A stretch of DNA of 64,000 nt from Chitinophaga varians (GTDB lineage Bacteria; Bacteroidota; Bacteroidia; Chitinophagales; Chitinophagaceae), in NCBI RefSeq assembly GCF_014529945.1, contig NZ_JACVFB010000007.1, forward strand, positions 62,001 to 126,000, given 5' to 3'. Below the pieces are notes generated by a model. The model ran no database searches. It was not told the DNA's origin and saw only the letters and a program-made list of their open reading frames with translations. Shown piece by piece: positions 46,021-53,604 of this stretch. Numbering within the stretch: position 1 is the stretch's first letter; the number at the start of each line of letters is the position of its first letter. Both the position numbers and the translations under genes were made by a program.

Positions 46021-46212
46021 TCAGAATGAGTATCGTCGACGGTGTGCCGGATGTTCCCGGTAAACCGCATCTTTACCGGGAACAAAACACCATCCGGCGA
46101 TATCTCCTGAAAATGAGTACGGGATAAATAGTATATCCGGTAGTAATAATGCTTTCAATCGCGCAATAAATTGCCGTCGGCCTTTGCGACCGTGGAACAG
46201 TTGAAGTTTCAT
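46021..46212 (-). CDS. Possible small leader gene, 63 codons
   Basis: An open frame MKLQLFHGRKGRRQFIARLK... of 63 residues starts directly after the conserved TAATCCACGTA, where GH31 starts in operon 1. It has a basic N-terminus and a hydrophobic middle (LLLPDILFIPYSF) but matches no family I know. It spans the large hairpin at 46046-46098. It could be a leader peptide or simply untranslated leader RNA; low confidence. Confidence 0.25.
   Translation of the reverse strand: MKLQLFHGRKGRRQFIARLKALLLPDILFIPYSFSGDIAGWCFVPGKDAVYREHPAHRRRYSF
46046..46098 (-). other. Large nested hairpin in the operon 2 leader
   Basis: Inner arms GTTCCCGGTAAA (46053-46064) and TTTACCGGGAAC (46072-46083) are perfect complements (12 bp, 7-nt loop). 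Outer arms GCCGGAT (46046-46052) and ATCCGGC (46092-46098) extend the stem after an 8-nt bulge. A structured RNA in the SusC leader is likely. Confidence 0.6.
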
Positions 46213-46213
46213 A

Positions 46214-46224
46214 TACGTGGATTA
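46214..46224 (-). promoter_or_regulatory. Conserved initially transcribed element TAATCCACGTA, operon 2
   Basis: Same 11-mer on the minus strand as at 30975-30985, here 47 bp from the proximal repeat versus 46 bp in operon 1. Confidence 0.6.
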
Positions 46225-46231
46225 GGTATTG

Positions 46232-46239
46232 TAAAAATA
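46232..46239 (-). promoter_or_regulatory. Candidate -7 box TATTTTTA, operon 2
   Basis: Reads TATTTTTAC on the minus strand, one mismatch to TAnnTTTG, 32 bp from the proximal TGTTRCAA repeat. Confidence 0.5.
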
Positions 46240-46270
46240 GGGGGCTATATCTGTATTGATGGATCCCTAT

Positions 46271-46300
46271 TGTTGCAATCAGCGGGTTGATTTGTTACAA
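46271..46300. promoter_or_regulatory. TGTTRCAA direct repeat, candidate HTCS operator, operon 2
   Basis: TGTTGCAA (46271-46278) and TGTTACAA (46293-46300), step 22 bp, plus strand. Aligned at the same phase with 31031-31060, 14 of the first 22 and 7 of the next 8 bases agree. Confidence 0.65.
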
Positions 46301-46337
46301 ATACCTGATTCCACTGTCTGTTCCCGCCTCATTCTTA

Positions 46338-47351
46338 TTAAATTAATCCTGCCGCCTGCATGTGTTCCCAGAAAGCAGGCGGAATGACTTTATTGATCAT
46401 CTCAACATTTTCGTTGACCCTGGCAGCCTTTGTGGTGTTAACCGCCACGCTCCTTACGCCCGGAATATGCCGGCCAAAACTTAAACACGCCTCCGCAGGT
46501 TTGATTTGATATTCCCCGCATATGCAGTTGAAACGTTCGCGCCATTCAAAATAGGGGGCATCTTCCGGCCGACTGCTGTCCAGCTTCCGGTAATCGAAGT
46601 AATCGCTGCCCAGCAGGAACCCGGAATGATACACTGCCGAGTTGATGACGTGAACACCTTTTTTTTCCTGCCCGTCGATAAAAGACAATAGTTCCGGCGG
46701 ATGGAAGAATACCGTCAGGCTGTTTGCCACCATCATCCAGTCGAGCGGGATGTCCTGTGTTATCTGCTGCAGCACCTTCCAATCCTTGGCGCCCACTCCC
46801 ACTGCGGCCACCCGTCCTTTTTCTTTCAGATCAAAAAGTGCCTGGTAAGCCTGGAGGATATCATCGTATAGCCGTGCACGGTGCTGTGCATCATTTGCCT
46901 GGGCGAGGTATTCATCCGGATCGTGCACAGAAACCATCTGCGGCGTAAAGCCTCCGAGCAGCTCGTTGCCCTGTTCAAAACATTCCATGATGCCGTTGTA
47001 GCTGATCCGCTGCACGGCGTCGTGCCGCAGGTCTTTCCATACGCCGGGTTCAAAAGTAGGCTCCGGTGTTTTCAGTTCGGTGCGGTACCATCCCAGTTTG
47101 TTGCTGATAATCACCGTCGACGGGTCCGGCTGCATATCTTTCAAGGCAGCGCCCAATATTTCCAGGGCCAGCCCTGCGCCGTATTTACCAGCCGAATCAA
47201 AGACGGTCATCTCCGGCGCATGGCGTATACATTCCTGTACAATATTAAATTTCTCCTGCCGGCTGATGCTGACAAACAGATTACCCAGGCCGCTGGTACC
47301 AAAAATCAATTCCGGTAGCGGCTGCCCGTTGATGAGCAATGGTGAACGCAT
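46338..47351 (-). CDS. Aldo-keto reductase (D-threo-aldose/L-fucose 1-dehydrogenase-like)
   Basis: 337 residues. PELIFGTSGLGNLFVSI, FDSAGKYGAGLALEILGAAL (the catalytic Asp and Tyr region), IISNKLGW with Lys, QMVSVHDPDEYL and GRVAAVGVGAKDWKV follow the pattern of the AKR group that contains Pseudomonas L-fucose dehydrogenase and D-threo-aldose 1-dehydrogenase. It would oxidise an aldose such as L-fucose or L-galactose to the lactone with NAD(P) in the cytoplasm. It lies 10 bp downstream of a zinc alcohol dehydrogenase and not far from a GH29 fucosidase, which fits fucose use; the substrate is inferred. Confidence 0.87.
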   Translation of the reverse strand: MRSPLLINGQPLPELIFGTSGLGNLFVSISRQEKFNIVQECIRHAPEMTVFDSAGKYGAGLALEILGAALKDMQPDPSTVIISNKLGWYRTELKTPEPTFEPGVWKDLRHDAVQRISYNGIMECFEQGNELLGGFTPQMVSVHDPDEYLAQANDAQHRARLYDDILQAYQALFDLKEKGRVAAVGVGAKDWKVLQQITQDIPLDWMMVANSLTVFFHPPELLSFIDGQEKKGVHVINSAVYHSGFLLGSDYFDYRKLDSSRPEDAPYFEWRERFNCICGEYQIKPAEACLSFGRHIPGVRSVAVNTTKAARVNENVEMINKVIPPAFWEHMQAAGLI

Positions 47352-47361
47352 GAAAGCTGTT

Positions 47362-48372
47362 TTAATCGAGGCTGATCATGGCCTTTACAAGACCTGCATC
47401 GGCTATCAGGGAAGGGAATTCCTCCACTATATCGTTAAAGTGTATATGGTGCGTAATGTATTTTTCGGGTGTGATCCTGCCGGTACGGATATTTTCCAGG
47501 ACCCAGTCGAAGTCTTTCCGCGTAGCATTGCGGCTGCTGAGCAGCGTGCCTTCGCGTTTATGAAATTCCGGATGGCTGAAAGTGATGTCGCCTTTTTGCA
47601 GTCCCACCAACACGTACCGCCCTGCGTGCGACATGAAGCGGAAGGCGTTGTTGATCGCATGCAGATTGCCGGTGGCATCTATTACCACGGTAGGCATATC
47701 CTCATCGGTGGCCGCTCTTATTTTCGCTTCCAGGTGGTCGTCCTGCGCGTTGAAGGCTGCTTTTACACCGGCTATTTTTTTAGCCCGGGCCAGGCGGTTA
47801 TCATTCACGTCCACCGCCAGCACATGAGCGCCGGTAATAGCCGCCATTTCCATTGTTGCCAGCCCGATCGGCCCTGCCCCTACTACCAGCACATTTTCCT
47901 GTGGCAGTACTGCAGCCCGCCTGACACCATGCGCCGCAATAGCAAATGGCTCCACCAATGCCAGCCGGTCGGGGTCCATTCCTTCAGCAGAGAGCACCAG
48001 GCGCGAGGGCACCATCAGCAGCTCCGCCATCCCGCCATCGGCATGAACGCCTATCACCTGCATATGTTGGCAGCAATTGGTATGCCCGCTGCGGCAGGCT
48101 ATACATTTGCCACAATGCTGATAAGGAATAACGGTGACCCGGTCACCTTTGCGCAGGCGTGGTGCATCGCCCTCCACAAATTCGGCCGCCAGCTCGTGGC
48201 CCAGCACACGGGGATAGTTAAAATAAGGCTGCGTGCCTCCAAAAGCATGGATATCGGTGCCACATATCCCGATACGCCGTATTTTTATAATGGAATAACC
48301 GGGTAAACATACCGGCTCCGGAACTTCACGGTATTCCAACTGCCCCGGCTTAATACATGAAATGATCCGCAT
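47362..48372 (-). CDS. Zinc-dependent medium-chain alcohol dehydrogenase
   Basis: 336 residues. Catalytic zinc ligands in RIGICGTDIHAFGG (Cys) and VLGHELAAEFVEG (His, Glu); structural zinc loop CGKCIACRSGHTNCC; nucleotide fold VVGAGPIGLATMEMA. It belongs with sorbitol/threonine/L-galactonate-type dehydrogenases. It is the first gene of a pair with the aldo-keto reductase and is divergent from the AraC regulator at 48581. It probably oxidises a sugar or sugar acid at a secondary hydroxyl; the exact substrate is unknown. Confidence 0.9.
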   Translation of the reverse strand: MRIISCIKPGQLEYREVPEPVCLPGYSIIKIRRIGICGTDIHAFGGTQPYFNYPRVLGHELAAEFVEGDAPRLRKGDRVTVIPYQHCGKCIACRSGHTNCCQHMQVIGVHADGGMAELLMVPSRLVLSAEGMDPDRLALVEPFAIAAHGVRRAAVLPQENVLVVGAGPIGLATMEMAAITGAHVLAVDVNDNRLARAKKIAGVKAAFNAQDDHLEAKIRAATDEDMPTVVIDATGNLHAINNAFRFMSHAGRYVLVGLQKGDITFSHPEFHKREGTLLSSRNATRKDFDWVLENIRTGRITPEKYITHHIHFNDIVEEFPSLIADAGLVKAMISLD

Positions 48373-48492
48373 GGACTCTGTTTAAAAAGCGACATTGTTC
48401 CGGGACGGTAGTTGTCGGCATAGATGACTAATGGCAACAAAACAAGACCTCAAGATCAGTCCCTTCATGAAAAAAAACGTTTATATCTCTCT

Positions 48493-48500
48493 CAAAAGTA
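48493..48500 (-). promoter_or_regulatory. Candidate -7 box TACTTTTG for the dehydrogenase pair
   Basis: Exact TAnnTTTG match on the minus strand, 120 bp before the alcohol dehydrogenase start. No clear -33 element. Confidence 0.35.
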
Positions 48501-48528
48501 CCCATCGTATTATTTTCATACTTTACTT

Positions 48529-48559
48529 ATATCGATAAAAAATTGTACTTTATCGATAT
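48529..48559. promoter_or_regulatory. Inverted-repeat operator upstream of the AraC gene
   Basis: ATATCGATAAA (48529-48539) and TTTATCGATAT (48549-48559) are perfect 11-bp inverted arms with a 9-bp spacer, 22 bp before the AraC start. A near-identical half site, TATCGACAAA, lies at 56406-56415 before the related AraC gene at 56452. Confidence 0.6.
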
Positions 48560-48580
48560 TTCTTATTTTCCGTATTTACC

Positions 48581-49474
48581 ATGGGCAGAGAACTGACGCA
48601 CCCCAACTTTATATTGCTGAACATCGGCCATGCGGTACACAATGCCGACTGGAACTGGCGGAAGGTCTGCAGTCCTTTTATCAGGGTGCATTTTGTGGAA
48701 AGCGGCACCGCCCGGCTTATCCGCGAGGACAGAGTATATGAGCTGACCAGGAACCACCTGTACCTTACACCGGCTTATACCAGTCACGGGTACAAATGCG
48801 AAGGTCATCTGTCTTTGTATTACCTCCATATTTATGAAGAACAGGGTGATCATACCAGCCTCTTTGACCTGATAGATGTTCCGGTGGAGATAAAAGCCGA
48901 TCCATTGGTCATACAGCTGATCAAACGCCTGGCCCGTATCCACCCTGAGCGGAAGCTGCCGCATTTTGATCCCTGGTCTTATGATAACCTGCCTACGCTT
49001 GCCCGTAACATCGCCCGCCAACATGCGGCGCCGCTGGGCTTCGAAATGGAGGCGCAAGGCATCATCAGGCAGATCATATCCAGGTTTCTGATGCAGGCTG
49101 CCGACAAAAACCTGCATATTGACAAACGCATTCTGCAATCGCTGCACTACATCCGCACCCACCTGCACAAGCCCATCAGCGTAGACACATTGGCAGCGAA
49201 CAGCTTCCTTACCAAAGACCATTTTATCCGGCTGTTCAAAAAAGACATGGGCTGCACACCGGGGAAATATATTATCGAGCAGAAAATAGAAAAAGCACAA
49301 CGGATAATGATGACCCGCGACATCGCCATCAAAGACCTGGCGTACAGCCTTGGATTTGAGAACGATGCGTATTTTAACCGGTTTTTCAAAAAACAAACCG
49401 GGGAGAATCCGGGACATTATAAAAAGAAGATACGGCAGCTGGCAGGTGGCGATATCCCGCAACAACAACGGTGA
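48581..49474 (+). CDS. AraC-family regulator divergent from the sugar dehydrogenase pair
   Basis: 297 residues. N-terminal cupin sensor (PFIRVHFVESGTARLIRED, YLTPAYTSHGYKCEGH) and C-terminal helix-turn-helix pair (ISVDTLAANSFLTKDHFIRL and IAIKDLAYSLGFENDAYFNR) with the ending GENPGHYKKK. It is a paralogue of the regulator at 56452-57333 (same length, same FILLN/FTLLN start, LSLYYLHIYEE versus LSQYFVQFFEE). It probably controls the divergent dehydrogenase genes and itself through the inverted repeat at 48529-48559. Confidence 0.92.
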   Translation: MGRELTHPNFILLNIGHAVHNADWNWRKVCSPFIRVHFVESGTARLIREDRVYELTRNHLYLTPAYTSHGYKCEGHLSLYYLHIYEEQGDHTSLFDLIDVPVEIKADPLVIQLIKRLARIHPERKLPHFDPWSYDNLPTLARNIARQHAAPLGFEMEAQGIIRQIISRFLMQAADKNLHIDKRILQSLHYIRTHLHKPISVDTLAANSFLTKDHFIRLFKKDMGCTPGKYIIEQKIEKAQRIMMTRDIAIKDLAYSLGFENDAYFNRFFKKQTGENPGHYKKKIRQLAGGDIPQQQR

Positions 49475-49486
49475 TACTATTCGTCC

Positions 49487-49534
49487 TTAAAACGACAAAG
49501 CACAACAGGTATCTGTTGTGCTTTGTCGTTTTAA
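49487..49534. terminator. Very strong bidirectional terminator
   Basis: Arms 49487-49508 and 49513-49534 are perfect complements over 22 bp (core ACGACAAAGCACAACAG) around the loop GTAT, with TTTTAA at the end on both strands. It lies between the convergent AraC (stop 49474) and xylose isomerase (stop 49559) genes. Confidence 0.85.
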
Positions 49535-49558
49535 ATACGCTGTTATATTCCCTGTTTA

Positions 49559-50890
49559 CTAAAAGATAGCATTGTTGATAAGGTTCTCCAGCCACTCCTG
49601 CTTTCCACTGATTTGCGCCGGCGCGCCTCCTGCGAAAGCCAGTTGCCGCAGGTCTTCGAGTGAAAGCTTTCCTTCTTCAAATTCCCTGCCTTTGCCTGTA
49701 TCAAATGATGCGTAGCGGTCCTGGCGGAATTTTTTATAGGACGTTTGTGTGAGTACTTTCTCTGCGATCACGGCAGCGCGCGCAAAAGTATCAATGCCGC
49801 CGATATGCGCGTGGAATATATCTTCCAGGTCCGTCGAATTACGCCTGGTTTTGGCGTCGAAGTTCACGCCTCCGCCGGAGAACCCGCCGGCTTCGAGGAT
49901 GATCAGCATGCTTTCGATGAGTTCATTCAGACTGGTGGGGAACTGGTCGGTATCCCAGCCATTCTGGGCATCTCCGCGGTTGGCATCGATGCTGCCCAGC
50001 ATACCGGCATCGGCAGCAACCTGCAGTTCGTGCTGGAAAGTGTGCCCCGCCAGTGTAGCGTGGTTTACCTCGATATTCAGTTTGAAGTCCTTTTCCAGTC
50101 CATACCGTTGCAGGAAACCGATGACAGTGGCGCTGTCAAAATCGTACTGATGTTTGGTGGGCTCACAGGGTTTAGGCTCGATAAAGAATGTGCCTTTAAA
50201 GCCCTGCTTCCGTGCGTAGTCGCGGGCCATGCCCAGGAAACGCGCCAGATGTTCCTGCTCCCGTTTCATGTCCGTATTCAGCAGGGTCATGTATCCTTCA
50301 CGACCTCCCCAGAAAACATAATTCTCGCCCCCTAACGCGATGGTGGCATCCAGTGCGTTTTTCACCTGTGTGGCAGCGTAGGTCACCACCGTAAAATCAG
50401 GATTGGTGGCAGCGCCGTTCATATACCTGGGATGACTGAATACATTGGCCGTACCCCAGAGCAGCTTCACGCCGCTGGCGGCCTGCTTCTGGCGGGCATA
50501 GTCCACGATCAGCTGCATCCGCTTTTCGTAGGTGGCCAGGTCTGTGCCTTCATCAATCAGATCTACATCATGAAAACAGTAGTAGGGCAATCCCATTTTG
50601 GTGATAAACTCAAACGCTGCGTCCATCTTGTCTTTGGCACTTTGTTCAGCGTCTGTGGAGGTAAGCCAGGGAAAGTTTTTCGTGCCTGGCCCGAAGGGAT
50701 CAGCGCCGGTACCACAGAAGGTATGCCAGTAGCTGACTGCAAAGCGGAAAAGTTCCTTCATGGATTTTCCGGCGATGATCCTGTTTTCATCATACCACTT
50801 ATAGGCGAGTGGATTGTCTGACTGCGGGCCTTCGTAACTGATTTTGCCTATCCCTTTAAAATACTCTTGATTTCCGTTTGTGATGTTCAT
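49559..50890 (-). CDS. xylA: Xylose isomerase
   Basis: 443 residues from the ATG at 50890 (MNITNGNQEYFKGIGKISYE); an earlier in-frame start adds an unconserved stretch. It converts D-xylose to D-xylulose in the cytoplasm with two divalent metals. Seen: FAVSYWHTFCG, YYCFHDVDLIDEG (catalytic His), the FFIEPKPCEPTKHQYD metal segment, EVNHATLAGHTFQHE, and GSIDANRGDAQNGWDTDQFP. The length and motifs are of class II enzymes. It follows xylulokinase by 20 bp in the same operon and supplies the route for xylose released by GH31/GH39. Confidence 0.98.
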   Translation of the reverse strand: MNITNGNQEYFKGIGKISYEGPQSDNPLAYKWYDENRIIAGKSMKELFRFAVSYWHTFCGTGADPFGPGTKNFPWLTSTDAEQSAKDKMDAAFEFITKMGLPYYCFHDVDLIDEGTDLATYEKRMQLIVDYARQKQAASGVKLLWGTANVFSHPRYMNGAATNPDFTVVTYAATQVKNALDATIALGGENYVFWGGREGYMTLLNTDMKREQEHLARFLGMARDYARKQGFKGTFFIEPKPCEPTKHQYDFDSATVIGFLQRYGLEKDFKLNIEVNHATLAGHTFQHELQVAADAGMLGSIDANRGDAQNGWDTDQFPTSLNELIESMLIILEAGGFSGGGVNFDAKTRRNSTDLEDIFHAHIGGIDTFARAAVIAEKVLTQTSYKKFRQDRYASFDTGKGREFEEGKLSLEDLRQLAFAGGAPAQISGKQEWLENLINNAIF

Positions 50891-50910
50891 AAGGTGGATT
50901 TTTAAAATGA

Positions 50911-52386
50911 TTATAATTTTGAACGTAATTCGGTAAGCCATTTGCCATAGGCATCACCATACTGTGTCTGAAGGGCTGTTTCCGGTTCAATTACCATCAG
51001 GCGCTCCATTCCCCGGAAAGCGTCTTCCATGCTCACATATCCGGCGCCGATGGCAGCACCGCGCGCGGCTCCCTGCGCGCCGTCGGTATTATACAGTTCT
51101 ATCACCGTGTTGGCCGTATTGGCAAAGATTTCGCGGAACAGCGGACTAAGAAACATATTGGCGTTGCCGGCCCGCACCCGATGCACTTTAAGGTCCATGG
51201 TGGACATGATCTCCAGTCCATAGTTTAGACCAAAAACAATCCCCTCCTGCACGGCCCGCAATAGTTGTCTGCGGCCATGCCTGTTGAAGTCCAGGTACCT
51301 GACGGAAGCACCGATATGCCTGCTGCCCAGTATCCTCTCCGCACCATTCCCAAACGGATATACCAGCAGCCCGTCTGCGCCGGGCGCGCATGCTGCCGCT
51401 TCGCTGTTCATCGCTGCGTAGTCAACATCGCCCAGCAAATTTTTCAACCAGCTGTTGGCAATTCCTGTCCCGTTGAGACACATCAGCACCCCGTCGCGGA
51501 GATGCTGCTCATCGTTGCTCACATGCACGAAAGTGTTCACCCGGCTTTGCAGGTCGGACGCATGTTTGTCGTGCACCGCATATACCACGCCCGAAGTGCC
51601 CGCTGTTGCAGCTGCTTCCCCCGGCCGCAGCACGTTGAGCGATAAAGCATTGTTGGGCTGGTCCCCCGCGCGGTAAGTAACGGGGATACCTGCCGGTAGG
51701 TGTAGCGCGGCAGCTGCGGCGGCCGTCAGTACGCCCTGTGTGCCGAAAGCAGGCACGATGGCAGGGACCAGGCTTTCATCGATCTGATAATAATCCAGCA
51801 ATGTCCGGCTGATCGTATTGGCCTTGAAATCCCACAAAACTCCTTCTGAAAGACCGGAAACAGTGGTACGGACATCGCCGGTAAGTTTCATGGCAATGAA
51901 ATCGCCCGGCAGCATGACCTTATCAATGCGTTCATAGACATGTGGTTCGTTTTCGTATACCCACCGCAATTTGGAAGCCGTAAAATTTCCCGGGGAATTC
52001 AGCAGATGGTCGAGGCAATATTCTTTCCCCAAGGCGCTGAAGGCCCTGTTGCCGATATGCACCGCACGGCTGTCGCACCAGATAATAGCCGGGCGCAGCA
52101 CCTGCTGTTGCTTGTCCACGCACACGAGGCCATGCATCTGATAGGCAATGCCAATACCGCCAATGGCGGAAAAATCAATGCGGGCCTGTTGCCTCAGCAT
52201 CTCTGTAGCGGCGATGATCTCCTGCCACCAGCTTTCCGGTTCCTGCTCTGCCCAGCCCTTAGCGGGCACCTGTATGGGCATCTCCCGGGAGGGACTGATG
52301 GCTGATGCCACACATCTGCCACTATCCGCATCCAGCAATGCAGCCTTTATAGAAGAGGAACCAATATCGTAACCAATAAAATACAT
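50911..52386 (-). CDS. xylB: Xylulokinase
   Basis: 491 residues, FGGY kinase family. N-terminal ATPase fold GYDIGSSSIKAALLD, sugar site YQMHGLVCVDKQQQVLRPAI then IWCDSRA, LPGDFIAMKLTGD, and the C-terminal phosphate loop AGTSGVVYAVH with the signature region RRQLLRAVQEGIVFGL. It phosphorylates D-xylulose to xylulose 5-phosphate for the pentose phosphate pathway. First gene of the xylBA operon, divergent from the AraC gene at 52691. Confidence 0.95.
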   Translation of the reverse strand: MYFIGYDIGSSSIKAALLDADSGRCVASAISPSREMPIQVPAKGWAEQEPESWWQEIIAATEMLRQQARIDFSAIGGIGIAYQMHGLVCVDKQQQVLRPAIIWCDSRAVHIGNRAFSALGKEYCLDHLLNSPGNFTASKLRWVYENEPHVYERIDKVMLPGDFIAMKLTGDVRTTVSGLSEGVLWDFKANTISRTLLDYYQIDESLVPAIVPAFGTQGVLTAAAAAALHLPAGIPVTYRAGDQPNNALSLNVLRPGEAAATAGTSGVVYAVHDKHASDLQSRVNTFVHVSNDEQHLRDGVLMCLNGTGIANSWLKNLLGDVDYAAMNSEAAACAPGADGLLVYPFGNGAERILGSRHIGASVRYLDFNRHGRRQLLRAVQEGIVFGLNYGLEIMSTMDLKVHRVRAGNANMFLSPLFREIFANTANTVIELYNTDGAQGAARGAAIGAGYVSMEDAFRGMERLMVIEPETALQTQYGDAYGKWLTELRSKL

Positions 52387-52690
52387 GACTATTAATTTAA
52401 CCCAATGAGATTAAAATACTTTGTAACCCTATCCCGGCGAAGGATACGGCCAACACCTATGTCCTGAACACAAGTGTTTATCCAACCAATGATGATGCAA
52501 TAAAGGTACGTGGCAGCACTTCCCGCAACTACTCCTATTATCTACAAAACATAAACTATTATACACGGTGAGCGTAAAAAACGCCTGTTAACACAGGAAT
52601 TCCTATCTTAGTTTTCCGACATTGCCGGTTAAGAGCGACCCGGACTATTTTTCCCGGCGTCGCCGCCAACATATTATAATATTTTTACTC
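52387..52690. other. Divergent xylB/AraC control region
   Basis: 304 bp. Small palindromes are AACACAAGTGTT-like (52467-52478, 5-bp arms) and CCTGT-TAAC-ACAGG (52584-52597), the latter containing TGTTAACA. Either could be an AraC or other operator. A weak -7 TAGTTTTC lies at 52609-52616 for the AraC gene; none was found for xylB. Confidence 0.45.
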
Positions 52691-53593
52691 ATGAGTATCA
52701 TGAAGCCGTTAATCGAGAAGCTCACGTTATCTGAAAATACTTCCTTTGTGGCCAGGACCTATCGTACGCCTAACTTTGAGGTGCCCTGGCATCAGCACAA
52801 TGAATATGAACTCATCCTGATATTGGAGGGGGAAGGCACTGCTTTTGTGGGAGATCATATCGGTGATTTCAGCCCCGGAGATATTTTCTTTCTCGCACCC
52901 AACCTGCCCCATACCTTTCAGAAGGCCGGAAATGTGATCACCAGCGCAGTGGTGATTCAATTCTCCGATGATACTGTAGGAAGCGATCTGATTAATTTAC
53001 CGGAAGGAGCATATATAAAAAACCTGTTGCTGGCGGCCACACAGGGATTGAAGATAATCGGCCATTGCAGAGAGAAAATGGCCGGTATCATACGAGACCT
53101 GGAAAATCAGCAGCGTTTTGCACGCATCATCAGCCTCTTTCAGTGCCTGAATATGATGGCGGAATCAAAAGAATACCTGGCACTGTCCTCACAGGCGCCA
53201 GACACCGTCTATAGTTTACAACAGGAGGAAATCGACCTGATACTTCAATATACCAATCGTAACTTCCGAAATAAAATCAGTCTCCGGGAAGTATCGATGG
53301 TAGTCAACATGAGTATCCCCGCCTTCTGTAAATATTTCCGCAGGAGCACCAAAAAAACCTATGTCGATTATCTAAACGAAATCAGGATAGGCCATGCCTG
53401 CAAGCTGCTGAAAGACACCAACAAAAGCGTGATTGAAATATGTTTCGAAAGCGGTTTCAACACGCTCCCCAACTTTAACAAACAGTTCCTGAAATATAAA
53501 TCCATCCCCCCATCCACCTTCAGAAAAATGACCAAGCATCCGTTAGTCGGGATTTCGGCAGATGATGACTACCGAATATTGTCAGAACAATAG
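52691..53593 (+). CDS. AraC-family regulator, probable xylose operon regulator
   Basis: 300 residues from the ATG at 52691 (another at 52700); an in-frame TTG at 52622 is less likely. The N-terminal cupin carries VPWHQHNEYELILILEGEGT and FSPGDIFFLAPNLPHTF, a sugar-sensor type seen in AraC/MelR-like regulators. The helix-turn-helix pair is ISLREVSMVVNMSIPAFCKY and VIEICFESGFNTLPNFNKQF. It is divergent from xylBA, so control of xylose use is the simplest reading. The ligand, perhaps xylose or a xylo-oligosaccharide, is inferred. Confidence 0.9.
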   Translation: MSIMKPLIEKLTLSENTSFVARTYRTPNFEVPWHQHNEYELILILEGEGTAFVGDHIGDFSPGDIFFLAPNLPHTFQKAGNVITSAVVIQFSDDTVGSDLINLPEGAYIKNLLLAATQGLKIIGHCREKMAGIIRDLENQQRFARIISLFQCLNMMAESKEYLALSSQAPDTVYSLQQEEIDLILQYTNRNFRNKISLREVSMVVNMSIPAFCKYFRRSTKKTYVDYLNEIRIGHACKLLKDTNKSVIEICFESGFNTLPNFNKQFLKYKSIPPSTFRKMTKHPLVGISADDDYRILSEQ

Positions 53594-53604
53594 TATTTAC
53601 TATT
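53589..53604. terminator. Small inverted repeat spanning two convergent stop codons
   Basis: AATAGTA-TT-TACTATT is a perfect 7-bp inverted repeat that contains the TAG stop of the AraC gene and the TAG stop of the esterase gene on opposite strands. The stem is short and AT-rich, so termination is doubtful. Confidence 0.3.

Larger units (their letters stand above)
45891..46337. other. Operon 2 promoter and long leader region
   Basis: 447 bp between the aldo-keto reductase stop and the SusC start. In the direction of transcription it holds the TGTTRCAA repeats (46300-46271), the -7-like box (46239-46232), TAATCCACGTA (46224-46214), a possible small gene (46212-46021) and two strong hairpins (46098-46046 and 45968-45945). 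I see no terminator with a T-run for the upstream reductase gene. Confidence 0.55.

Noticed and set aside
47080..48306. A 408-codon open frame on the plus strand
   Set aside because: It is antisense to the aldo-keto reductase and zinc dehydrogenase genes, which carry clear family motifs; the antisense translation shows none.
48563..49468. A 301-codon open frame on the minus strand
   Set aside because: It is fully antisense to the AraC gene at 48581-49474 and has no recognisable domain.
52507..52513. TACGTGG before xylB as the PUL start element
   Set aside because: Only 7 of 11 bases match, and neither the -7 box nor the TGTTRCAA repeats occur at the required distances.
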